This document shows, one piece after another, positions 35,695-44,200 of a stretch of DNA of 64,000 nucleotides. Within the stretch, counting starts at the first letter, position 1. Each line of letters starts with the position of its first letter. The DNA is from Chryseobacterium caseinilyticum (GTDB taxonomy: Bacteria; Bacteroidota; Bacteroidia; Flavobacteriales; Weeksellaceae). The translations under genes and the position numbers were made by a program. The stretch covers positions 62,001-126,000 of the forward strand of contig NZ_JACYFS010000002.1 of NCBI RefSeq assembly GCF_014837145.1. The letters are read 5' to 3'. The notes beneath the pieces are model-generated. The model ran no database searches. It was not told the origin of the DNA and worked only from the letters and a program-made list of their open reading frames with translations.

Positions 35695-35725
35695 CAAAAG
35701 TACAGTAATTTATTGAATATACAAA
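35695..35725 (-). promoter_or_regulatory. Promoter of tRNA-Ser
   Basis: On the minus strand TTTG (35725-35722), exactly 19 bases, then TACTTTTG (35702-35695): a perfect TTTG-N19-TAnnTTTG. It lies just after the stop of the asparaginase gene, with the tRNA 13 bases downstream. Confidence 0.85.
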
Positions 35726-35728
35726 AGC

Positions 35729-36754
35729 TTAATCTTCGGTTTCACTGATTTCTCCACAAATATTTTTTGAAAAATTTTCTGCAAAGCTTCCACGGTAATT
35801 TGGATTACCAATTAGATGCATTGATTTAGTTATTGCAGCTTCTGCAGTCATGTCTTTTCCACTGATAGCACCGATTTTTGCAAAGACATTGCTGTTCTCA
35901 TATTTTCCAAAAGAAATTCCACCGGATATGCATTGGCTTACCACCACAATTTCGGTTCCGTTGCTTCTGATCTGCTGTAGTGTTTCTAATGTTTTTTCAC
36001 TGCTGAAAATGGTTCCTGAGCCAAACACCTGAAGAATTAATACTTTCATTTTAGGAATCTCTTTAAAATGATTCAGTCTCATTCCCGGAAAAATTCTCCA
36101 GAACAGAACATCTTCAGATACATACTCATCCACATGAAATTCTGTTCCCGCGCCGCAACGGAAAAGATTGTCTTTTTCAATCTTTAGATGAACCCCGGAT
36201 TGTCCCAAAATTGGATAGTTCGGACTTGCATAGGCGTCAAAATACTCAGCAGAATATTTCAATGTACGGTTTCCCCTTAAAAGTTTATATTCAAAATAAA
36301 TCGCAACCTCCTGAATAACGGCTTCATGCTGTTCATATAAACTTGCGTAGTAAAGGCTCGTTAGCAGATTTTCTTTGGCATCGGTCCGCAAATCTCCAAT
36401 GGGAAGCTGTGACCCTGTTAAAATCACAGGTTTCGTTAATCCTTTTAGCATAAAACTTAATGCCGAAGCTGTGTAAGACATGGTGTCAGTCCCATGAAGA
36501 ATTAAAAAACCATCGTACTTTCTGTAATTTTCAGAAATCAAATTGGCAATCAGTTTCCATTCCTCAGGTCCCATATCTGAAGAGTCGAGTGGTTGCGCGA
36601 AAGGATGCACGAAAACTTCACATTCCATAAGCTTCATTTCGGGCATTTTTTCAAAAATATTTCCAAAATCAAAGGCACGGAGACTTCCGGTTTCATAATC
36701 CTTTTCCATTCCGATTGTTCCGCCGGTGTAGATCAAAAGTACTTTTCTTTTCAT
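35729..36754 (-). CDS. ansA: Type I L-asparaginase
   Basis: A 341-residue enzyme that hydrolyses asparagine to aspartate and ammonia. There is no signal peptide, so it is probably the cytoplasmic type I form. The first catalytic Thr is in LLIYTGGTIGM (residues 7-16), and the second triad is HGTDT at 87-91. VILTGSQLPIGDLRTDAKEN and VSQCISGG are further family landmarks. A -7 element TATTTTTG (36767-36760, minus strand) ends five bases before the start codon. Confidence 0.92.
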   Translation of the reverse strand: MKRKVLLIYTGGTIGMEKDYETGSLRAFDFGNIFEKMPEMKLMECEVFVHPFAQPLDSSDMGPEEWKLIANLISENYRKYDGFLILHGTDTMSYTASALSFMLKGLTKPVILTGSQLPIGDLRTDAKENLLTSLYYASLYEQHEAVIQEVAIYFEYKLLRGNRTLKYSAEYFDAYASPNYPILGQSGVHLKIEKDNLFRCGAGTEFHVDEYVSEDVLFWRIFPGMRLNHFKEIPKMKVLILQVFGSGTIFSSEKTLETLQQIRSNGTEIVVVSQCISGGISFGKYENSNVFAKIGAISGKDMTAEAAITKSMHLIGNPNYRGSFAENFSKNICGEISETED

Positions 36755-36797
36755 AGATTCAAAAATACGTTTTTTTAAGATATTATTTTTGTTTTGG

Positions 36798-36877
36798 GCG
36801 CCTGTATCCGTCTTCCGTTCCCGCTTTTTTGCTCGTCGTACCTCCTCACAAAAAGAGCTCCACTCAAGCCGGGGCGC
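36798..36877 (+). repeat. Dispersed structured intergenic element, copy B
   Basis: 80 bases aligned with copy A at 21332. It shares gcgcctgtatccg, ttcccgcttttttg, caaaaagagctcca and ccggggcg, while the middle (ctcgtcgtacctcct) differs in sequence and length. It lies between the divergent ansA and TrmH-like genes, so it is not tied to 3' ends. Confidence 0.75.
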
Positions 36878-36977
36878 AGATTTTTTTGTTAATCAAAGGT
36901 GTTTTCTCTAATTAAACGCATTTCATTTCCCAACATATTCCACACTTCTATGTCTCGTTTTGCCTCAAAAAAATTAT

Positions 36978-36985
36978 TATTTTTG
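36978..36985 (+). promoter_or_regulatory. -7 promoter element for the TrmH-like gene
   Basis: TATTTTTG ends four bases before the ATG at 36990, implying a leaderless or nearly leaderless mRNA. It lies inside the longer alternative frame (from 36960), which is therefore rejected. Confidence 0.6.
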
Positions 36986-36989
36986 CCGG

Positions 36990-37649
36990 ATGAAAGACCA
37001 GCAGATTTACGATTACCTCAAAAATTTCCTCACAGAAGAAAGACTCTCCAAAATCGAACATTTCGCACCGGAAAGTTCAGATTTTATCCTTCCGGTGATT
37101 GAAGATATTTATCAGTTCAGAAACGCTGCAGCAATCGTTCGTTCTGTTGAAGCTTGTGGTTTTCATAAAGTGGTCGCATTACAGGAAGACAATAATTTCG
37201 AACCGAATCTGAGAGTTACCAAAGGCGCAGATACTTGGGTGGAAGTAGAAAGACTACCAAGAAACATGGAGTCTTTTCAAAATATCAAAGACCGCGGCTA
37301 CAAAATGGTCGCCGTTTCGTTAGAAAAGAACGCGAAATTTCTCCCAGAATACGAAATCACCGAGCCTATAGCTTTGGTATTCGGAACCGAAATGCAGGGC
37401 GTTACTGAAGAAATTCTTGATTTTGCAGACGAAACTTTAGCCATTCCAATGTATGGTTTTACAAGAAGTTTTAATGTGTCGGTTGCAGCTTCGATCTGTA
37501 TGTACGAACTGAAACAGAAACTCAAAAAATCGAATATAGATTATAAATTAAACGATGAAAAACTGCTGCAGATGAAAATCCGCTGGGCTGTAAATTCCAT
37601 TAAGAGTGGACAGCAGATTTTAGCGAAATATTTACGTGAAAATTTCTAA
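36990..37649 (+). CDS. TrmH/SpoU family RNA 2'-O-methyltransferase
   Basis: A 219-residue SPOUT enzyme that methylates a ribose 2'-OH using SAM. Motif 1 is IYQFRNAAAIVRSVEACGF (about 40-58). Motif 2 is ALVFGTEMQGVTEE, and motif 3 IPMYGFTRSFNVSVAASICM, which contains the knot and SAM site. TrmH acts on Gm18 of tRNA, but the related tRNA and rRNA enzymes are hard to separate by sequence, so no gene symbol is given. The ATG at 36990 is four bases from its -7 element. Confidence 0.88.
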   Translation: MKDQQIYDYLKNFLTEERLSKIEHFAPESSDFILPVIEDIYQFRNAAAIVRSVEACGFHKVVALQEDNNFEPNLRVTKGADTWVEVERLPRNMESFQNIKDRGYKMVAVSLEKNAKFLPEYEITEPIALVFGTEMQGVTEEILDFADETLAIPMYGFTRSFNVSVAASICMYELKQKLKKSNIDYKLNDEKLLQMKIRWAVNSIKSGQQILAKYLRENF

Positions 37650-37658
37650 TTTTAGAGA

Positions 37659-38195
37659 ATGAAACTTTTATTCTTATTGTGTTTTTCTACTTTTTGTTTT
37701 TCCCAGACAAATAGTTTTAAGTTTTCAGGTCCTTCTGAAGCCAATGCAGTTTTAGTAGGTTATCAGGCATCATTCGATCCTAAAAAAAACGAAGATGATC
37801 ATGATATTTTGAAAACGGTACACATTGTAGAAGTCAGTTATTCAAAAATTTACGATAGGGGAGGAAGGCATCCTGCATTTATCAATTATTATGTGGGTAA
37901 TGATTTTATACTCAATTTCAAACAATTTATTATAGGTCCAAAATTCGGAATTAATTTCAGTGCAAGCGCGCTAAGTTTTGGCTCTGAAATGAGTTTTTAT
38001 ACTGATTTTGAAAAATTTTCGCCTAGATTGAGTCCATTTGTAGGTTTGGGAGTAAATGGATTCAAATTATTTATCAGCTTTCCAATAAAATTTTCTAAAA
38101 CTGAATTTATACCTGTAAATACTTTGAATCTTGGAGTAACTTTGCCTGTTTTTAGTACAGATAAAAAGAAGTCTCAAACAACCACGGAAAATTAG
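37659..38195 (+). CDS. Hypothetical exported beta-rich protein
   Basis: A 178-residue protein with signal peptide MKLLFLLCFSTFCFSQ. The remainder has alternating hydrophobic residues and aromatic-rich strands (FINYYVGNDFILNFKQF, GPKFGINFSASALSFGSEMS), as in small outer-membrane beta-barrel-like proteins. No known family was recognised. It starts nine bases after the TrmH-like stop, so the two are probably cotranscribed, followed by the lipoprotein gene at 38222. Confidence 0.65.
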   Translation: MKLLFLLCFSTFCFSQTNSFKFSGPSEANAVLVGYQASFDPKKNEDDHDILKTVHIVEVSYSKIYDRGGRHPAFINYYVGNDFILNFKQFIIGPKFGINFSASALSFGSEMSFYTDFEKFSPRLSPFVGLGVNGFKLFISFPIKFSKTEFIPVNTLNLGVTLPVFSTDKKKSQTTTEN

Positions 38196-38221
38196 TTTAA
38201 TATTAAAAATAATTTTAGAGA

Positions 38222-38881
38222 ATGAAATTTTCCGTTGCCGTCATTGTTTTTCTGTCTGTTTTTTCCTGTCAAAAAAATGAAAAACCGAAACTTGATCCAC
38301 CTACAATGGTACAGGATTCTCCGGTAATTGCAAAAGATAAAATAGTTAAACTGTCTGACCAGGAAATTTTGAAAATTCAGGAAAAAGAAGAGAAAGAAAG
38401 ATCTCAAATTGTCAGAAAATATACAGTTTCAAAAAAAGGAAATGGTTTTGAATACAAAGTTTTCTGCGAAGAACAGAAAAGTGGACTGATCAATTTTCCA
38501 AAAATAGAAGTCTTAAAGAGTGGGAAATTATTTCAAAAGTTAGAGACTGATAAAGATTCTACATTGGTTTTGCATGATTATGAAGTGAGTTTTTCCTGTG
38601 ATGAAGACTGGAATTTTGACGGTCACAAAGATTTTACACTGATCAAGTGGGTAGGGATGGTTGACCAATCGTATTACTTATGGCTTTTCGATGAAAAATC
38701 AGGCAAATACATATTTTCACCGTCATTCAGTAAAATAATAAATCCTGTTGCAAATCTAAAGAGTAAAGAAATTACGTCCAGTTACCACGCTGGTCCTACG
38801 ACTTTTTACTATTCAACATATCAGTTCAAAAAAGGAAAGTTTGTAAGAACACACTTTGAAGTTGAGGGTGAAGAAGACTAA
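38222..38881 (+). CDS. Hypothetical lipoprotein (XAC2610-like pattern)
   Basis: A 219-residue lipoprotein with signal MKFSVAVIVFLSVFSC (lipobox VFSC). The segment DEDWNFDGHKDFTLIKW has the Asp-rich D-x-N-x-D-G-H-x-D pattern seen in XAC2610-type proteins, and YLWLFDEKSGKYIFSPSFS followed by TTFYYSTYQFKKGKF also fits. Function unknown; calcium binding by the DGHKD loop is possible. Its stop overlaps the stop of the convergent rsmE gene by four bases. Confidence 0.7.
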   Translation: MKFSVAVIVFLSVFSCQKNEKPKLDPPTMVQDSPVIAKDKIVKLSDQEILKIQEKEEKERSQIVRKYTVSKKGNGFEYKVFCEEQKSGLINFPKIEVLKSGKLFQKLETDKDSTLVLHDYEVSFSCDEDWNFDGHKDFTLIKWVGMVDQSYYLWLFDEKSGKYIFSPSFSKIINPVANLKSKEITSSYHAGPTTFYYSTYQFKKGKFVRTHFEVEGEED

Positions 38882-39573
38882 AACATCTTATTATAATTCC
38901 AGGCAGCGACAAAGACACCCGCTGTTTCCGTTCTCAGACGTTGATTTCCGAGAGAAACTGCTCCAATTCCCTTCTCAGCCAAAAATAAAATTTCCTTATC
39001 CGAAAAATCGCCTTCAGGACCAATCAGAAAAGTATAGTTTTCCAATTTTGGAATTTCATTTAAATTAATTCTCTCCAGATTTTCGTTGCAATGTGCGACA
39101 AAAGTGTTTTCAGAATCAATATTTTTCAGAAAATCAGGTAATTTTATTAAATCATTAATAACAGGAAAATGAAATCTTAAACTTTGCTTTGAAGCGGCAA
39201 TTGCCTGTTTTCTGATTTTATCAATGTTGAGATTTTTGCGCTCCGTTTTTTCAGTCTGCAGAATGGTAATTTCAGAAATTCCCATTTCAACTGCTTTTTC
39301 AACGAAAAATTCTATCCGGTCGATATTTTTTGTCGGCGCAATCGCAATATGAAGTTTCGGACTGAAATCAGGAGTTTCCATTTTAATTTCATCAACTTCA
39401 ATTCCTGCCTTTTTACCTTCAATGACCAGTATGCCGGATGCCAAATTTCCCTTTCCATCGGTCACGTGAATTTCTTCACCGGTTCTCATGCGGAGAACTT
39501 TCACAATATGCTGTTGCTCTTCGTCGTTGATGATTGCCTTTCCGTCGTTGATTTCGCCAAAAAAAAGTTTCAT
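38878..39573 (-). CDS. rsmE: 16S rRNA m3U1498 methyltransferase
   Basis: A 231-residue SPOUT-class enzyme that methylates N3 of U1498 in 16S rRNA. The N-terminal PUA-like part (EEQQHIVKVLRMRTGEEIHV) precedes the SPOUT knot: PTKNIDRIEFFVEKAVEMGI, TFLIGPEGDFSDKE, and VSLGNQRLRTETAGVFVAAW, which are the RsmE signatures. Full length. Confidence 0.93.
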   Translation of the reverse strand: MKLFFGEINDGKAIINDEEQQHIVKVLRMRTGEEIHVTDGKGNLASGILVIEGKKAGIEVDEIKMETPDFSPKLHIAIAPTKNIDRIEFFVEKAVEMGISEITILQTEKTERKNLNIDKIRKQAIAASKQSLRFHFPVINDLIKLPDFLKNIDSENTFVAHCNENLERINLNEIPKLENYTFLIGPEGDFSDKEILFLAEKGIGAVSLGNQRLRTETAGVFVAAWNYNKMF

Positions 39574-39644
39574 AAATGAAATAATTTATAATCTGCTTAA
39601 ATTATATTTTAATTGAATATCTTCCTTTTCAAAAGTTGATGATC

Positions 39645-39690
39645 CGTTGTCAGACTGAGCCTGTCGCAGTCTTTTTCAATAAACGGCTCC
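39645..39690. repeat. Possible remnant of a dispersed palindromic repeat
   Basis: The sequence tgtcagactgagcctgtcgcagtct contains a short hairpin (agactg / cagtct) and the gactgagcctgtcg core that I associate with small dispersed repeats in flavobacterial genomes. A single copy is seen here, so the call is weak. It lies between two minus-strand genes. Confidence 0.35.
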
Positions 39691-39707
39691 GTCAAGTGGT
39701 TTAATAC

Positions 39708-40118
39708 CTAAAAATAAATCTCATTCTCACTCAAAAATGCTACTCCGGTTTTTATAGTTGTATAAACATCGCCTTCGCAGTCTCTGTAGGAACACATGTA
39801 AATTTCTTCCACCCAAACATTATTCATGAAAATCAGATTCAGATATTCGTTTTTTCTGAGATTATTTTTAATAGATAGATAATCACCTTCTTTCGGTTCG
39901 TACGAAAAGCTAAAAACGTTTTCAGCATTGATTTTCTCAATCACTTCTTCCTTTACATTCTGAATAAAACCGGTCTCTGAACTTATCATTTGAAAATCAT
40001 CTTCATCAAATTCTGCCGAAACATCATTTTTTCCTGTTATGGTTTCCAAAACCCAATAATATTTCGAATTCTTTTTAGATTGTGTTCCCAGTACTTTTTC
40101 TTCAAGTAATATTTTCAT
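39708..40118 (-). CDS. Hypothetical protein
   Basis: A 136-residue cytoplasmic protein with no signal or membrane segment. It has two Cys near CSYRDCEGDVYTT and the mixed pattern NVFSFSYEPKEGDYLSIKN. I recognise no family, though the overall look is of a small immunity- or DUF-type beta protein. The frame is clean and codon use matches its neighbours. It lies alone between rsmE and tsaD, and the gaps on either side hold no clear promoter. Confidence 0.6.
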   Translation of the reverse strand: MKILLEEKVLGTQSKKNSKYYWVLETITGKNDVSAEFDEDDFQMISSETGFIQNVKEEVIEKINAENVFSFSYEPKEGDYLSIKNNLRKNEYLNLIFMNNVWVEEIYMCSYRDCEGDVYTTIKTGVAFLSENEIYF

Positions 40119-40261
40119 CTGTTGATGTTTTGTTTATTTTAAAGCCTAAACTTTAATTGTAAAATTAAAAATGTAAATAAGTTTGAACTGTAAATTAAAT
40201 ACTGTAAATTTTTGATTCACAAGTATTTCAAACTTTTCTTTACACCTTGCGCAGTAAAAAA

Positions 40262-41278
40262 CTACAAATCATATTTCGAGGTTGCCGTTGTCCTTAAATC
40301 GGTAAATTCTCCTCTTTCAAATTTCAATTGAGCGACCATAGCAATCATCGCTGCATTATCTGTGGTATATTCAAATTTTGGAATGTAAATGTTCCAGCCC
40401 AGTTTTTCACTGTTGTTCTGCATCACTTTTCTCAGTTCAGAGTTGGCTGAAACTCCACCCGCAATCGCAACGTCTTTTATATTTAGATCTTTTGAAGCCT
40501 TCTGCAGTTTATTCATCAAAATTTCAACAATGCATTTCTGTACCGAGGCACAGATGTCATTCAGATTTTCTTTAATGAAATCAGGATTTTTTTTAATTTC
40601 TTTCTGTATAAAATAAAGAACAGAAGTTTTCACTCCACTGAATGAGTAATCATAATTTTCAAGCCGTGGTTTGTTAAACTGAAAAGCATCAGAATTTCCT
40701 TCCTTTGCGAGCCTGTCGATAATTGGTCCTGCGGGATAATCAAGGTTTAAAATTTTTCCGATTTTATCAAAAGCCTCTCCGGCAGCATCGTCTATCGATT
40801 TTCCGATAATTTCCATATCAAAATAATCTTTTACAAGCACAATCATCGTGTGACCACCACTTACGGTCAGACATAAAAACGGAAATGTAGGAGGCACAGG
40901 ATTTGCATCGTCGATGAAATGTGCCAAAATATGCGCCTGAAGATGATTTACTTCAATCAAAGGCACGTTTAGGCTCATAGCCAGAGACTTTGCGAAGGAT
41001 GTGCCCACAAGCAGTGAACCCAAAAGTCCGGGACCTCTTGTGAAACCTATCGCAGAAATTGCATTTTGTTGTATATTTGCTTTGACGAAAGATTTTTCAA
41101 CAACAGGAATAATGTTTTGCTGATGCGCCCTGGAAGCCAGTTCCGGAACCACACCGCCATATTCATTATGAATTTCCTGATTGGCTGCGATGTTGGAGAG
41201 AATGGTATTTCCTTTGATAATCGCCGCAGAAGTGTCGTCACAAGACGATTCGATACCTAAAATAATAGAGTCGCTCAT
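40262..41278 (-). CDS. tsaD: tRNA t6A37 threonylcarbamoyltransferase TsaD
   Basis: A 338-residue enzyme from the ATG at 41278 (MSDSIILGIESSCDDTSAAI). It transfers the threonylcarbamoyl group to A37 of ANN-decoding tRNAs, acting with TsaB and TsaE. The metal motif HLQAHILAH, SGGHT, DDAAGEAFDK and the C-terminal AIAGGVSANSELR and TDNAAMIA are present. A longer frame up to 41320 is rejected since this N-terminus is canonical. Its start codon is four bases from the divergent tamB-like start, and its -7 element lies inside that gene. Its product is the substrate of MtaB, encoded at 18.4 kb. Confidence 0.95.
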   Translation of the reverse strand: MSDSIILGIESSCDDTSAAIIKGNTILSNIAANQEIHNEYGGVVPELASRAHQQNIIPVVEKSFVKANIQQNAISAIGFTRGPGLLGSLLVGTSFAKSLAMSLNVPLIEVNHLQAHILAHFIDDANPVPPTFPFLCLTVSGGHTMIVLVKDYFDMEIIGKSIDDAAGEAFDKIGKILNLDYPAGPIIDRLAKEGNSDAFQFNKPRLENYDYSFSGVKTSVLYFIQKEIKKNPDFIKENLNDICASVQKCIVEILMNKLQKASKDLNIKDVAIAGGVSANSELRKVMQNNSEKLGWNIYIPKFEYTTDNAAMIAMVAQLKFERGEFTDLRTTATSKYDL

Positions 41279-41282
41279 TATA

Positions 41283-44200
41283 ATGGCAAAGTTAGAGAAT
41301 AATAACGAAAATAAGAACAAAAAAACGGTAAGTGAAAATCTGGGAGATCAGGTACAGAAAACCGTAGAAAATGTTCAGGAGTCGGTGAAAGAAGCTTCAG
41401 ATTTTGCTGCCGAAGCCATCAAGCACCCTATAGACACCGCCCAGGAATTGGGAAAACAGGCTGCCAAAGATGTGGTAAGCTATTCTTGGTGGGCAAAATT
41501 ATTATTGATTCTTTTTTGGTCAGTTTTCTCCATCGTTGTTCTTATTTTTATTGCCATCAATCTGCCGGTAACCAAAAGATGGGCTGCAGATCAGGCTTTG
41601 CAGATTGTGAACAGGGATTTTAAAGCCAAAATGTCTACAGAAAGCGTTGAAGTAGATTTCTTCGGCGACGTTACGATCAAAGGTCTCAGAATCAAGGATT
41701 ATAAAGATGTTGATTTTATAAAAGCACGGGAATTCAAGGCAAATTCAGATTGGTTTTCTCTCGCAACCAATATCGGAAAACACAATTCATTAAGTTTTAA
41801 CGGATTAAGATTGATTGATGCTGATATAAAAGTGATTACGTACAAAGGCGACAGTATTTCAAATTTCATTAGATTTACAAAACTTTTCGACAGTGGTAAA
41901 AAAGCCGATCCGTCAAAGCCACCATTTCAATTAAATTCAAGACTTGAAATTTTAGATTCTAAAGTTTCAATTGTCAATCAGAATTCTCCCGGCGAACCAG
42001 GGAAATGGCTTACGGCAACCAACGTCAATCTTATCGCTCCAAAAGTAAAAGTAAACGGAGTAAACATTGCCGCAACAATCAATAATTTTACTTTTACCAC
42101 AAAAAGATGGGGAAAAGCTCACTTCGTAGAAACTTTTTCCACAGACTTTGCGATGACCAAAGATTTCCTTTTGCTGAAAGATTTAACCTTTAATACAGAT
42201 CATTCACTTCTTCAGGGAGATATTAAATTTAATTTACATGACGGCTCGTGGGCTGATTTTGCCGATAAGGTAAAGTGGGAAATGGATATGAAGCTCGGAA
42301 GTCAAATCAGCGGCTACGACATCAGTTATTTTGTGACCAACTGGGATAATTTTATTCCTTTTAATGTCTCAGGTAAAATGACCGGTCCGCTCAATAATTT
42401 TACGCTGGATAACTTCCTCATCAGAAATCCGTCAGTCAACATTGCGACCAAAAAAATGGAGGTAAAAAATTTGTTGAAAGGCAATTTTTTAATAGAAACA
42501 AAAGCACTTTCAGCGGATTTTACTTATAAAGACTTAAAAGCGATGATGCCTAATTTCATCTCTTCTAAAATGAAGAATTTTGCAGATGATTTTGGTAAAT
42601 TAAAATACAATGGTAGCGCAAGGGTGAATCCGAAAGAGGTTTTTGTGTCGTCAGGCAACCTTATTACAGGAATAGGGCAGGCACAGATTACGAATTTTTC
42701 GTTAAGGGAATACAGTTCACCAATGCCGAAATATTCCGGTTTAGCAGTAGTAAAAGATCTGAATGCATCAGTCATTACAAAAAATAAAGCTGTAGGATTG
42801 ATCTCGGGAAGATTTGATGTTAACGGGCAGAGTTTCGATGTGAACACCATGAGAATTTACACGAAATCCCAGATTTCAAGCATCGAAATAATGGATAAGG
42901 AAATCAATAATCTTAATCTTGACGGTCTGCTTGATCACAGAAAATACAACGGTCTCATCACCGTGAATGATGAAGAAGTAAAAGCGACAGTAAAAGGTTT
43001 GATTGATTTCAGTACATCAAGAATTTCTGCCGATGTAGATGCAGATATCAATTCTTTAAATTTAAATTATTTTACCGGACAGGCGGGCAGACAGATCGTC
43101 AGCGGAAAAATCAACGGGAAAATGGCGATGTCTGATCTCAATGATTTAGGTTTGGATGTGAGTGTAGACAACGTTTATTTTGCCAATGCCGGCAAGCAGT
43201 ATCACATTCCCCATGCGAAAATAAACACGAGAGTGGAAGGCGGTAACAGAATTATTGATGTCAACGCTCCCGGCGCTGTAGACGGACAGATTTCAGGGAA
43301 GTTTAACCTCGCAGATCTTTCGGGAATGGTGCAAAACGGTCTGGCAAAAATTCTTGTGGGTCCGGCTCCGAGAAAACTGTACCGCGGACAGAAATTTAAT
43401 CTGAATTTCGATATCGAACAGGGTTTGGTTGCTTTATTTATGCCTGATCTTCAACTTTCACAGGGTGCAAAAGTTGTTGCTGGATATGATGGAGATTCTA
43501 ACAATTTAGTTCTTGATCTGGATGCGGCTTCGATGAGATACATCATGACGAAACAGCAGGAAATTACGGATGCTGACCGTGCCTTGGCAGAAGCAAATCC
43601 CAATTATAAAATTAATGACCGTCTTGTAATAACCCGCGACAGTGCAATGGTCGACAGTATAAAGGTGAGAATTAATACAGCAAGTCTGGATCAGCAGATT
43701 TATGCCAAAATAAACAGGCTTCAGTACAATCAGAATATTCTTAAAGATATTATACTTACAGGGCAGAATGACAATAATACTCAGTTAAAAATTGCTGCAA
43801 GCTTTAAACACGGCAGTCCACAGGACGAAGAAGATGAAAATCTGAAAAATTACACGGTTAACTTTAACCAGTCGAGCAATGAGTTTGGAGATTACGTTTT
43901 CAGGTTTGAGCCTACAGAAGTTAATTTTAATAATGTGAAATGGGCGATTGATACCAATCCTGCGCTTGATCATTCCATTACGTACCGGAAGAAGACAGCC
44001 GATTTTGAAATACGGAATCTGAGAATATATTCTGACGAAAGTTCGTTACAGGTGAATGAAGCAACTTTTAAGTCAGCAAAAGATTTCTATCTTGATGCCG
44101 AAGTGAGCAATTTTGCCATTGGAAAGATCCTTGAAATGACGCCAAACGGAAATACCATGGATATCAAAGGTCTGGCGAACGGAAATGTGAAGATCAGGAT

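Noticed and set aside
41181..41282. An N-terminal extension of the tamB-like protein back to 41181
   Set aside because: It would be antisense to the tsaD N-terminus. The ATG at 41283 gives a normal charged start before the membrane helix.
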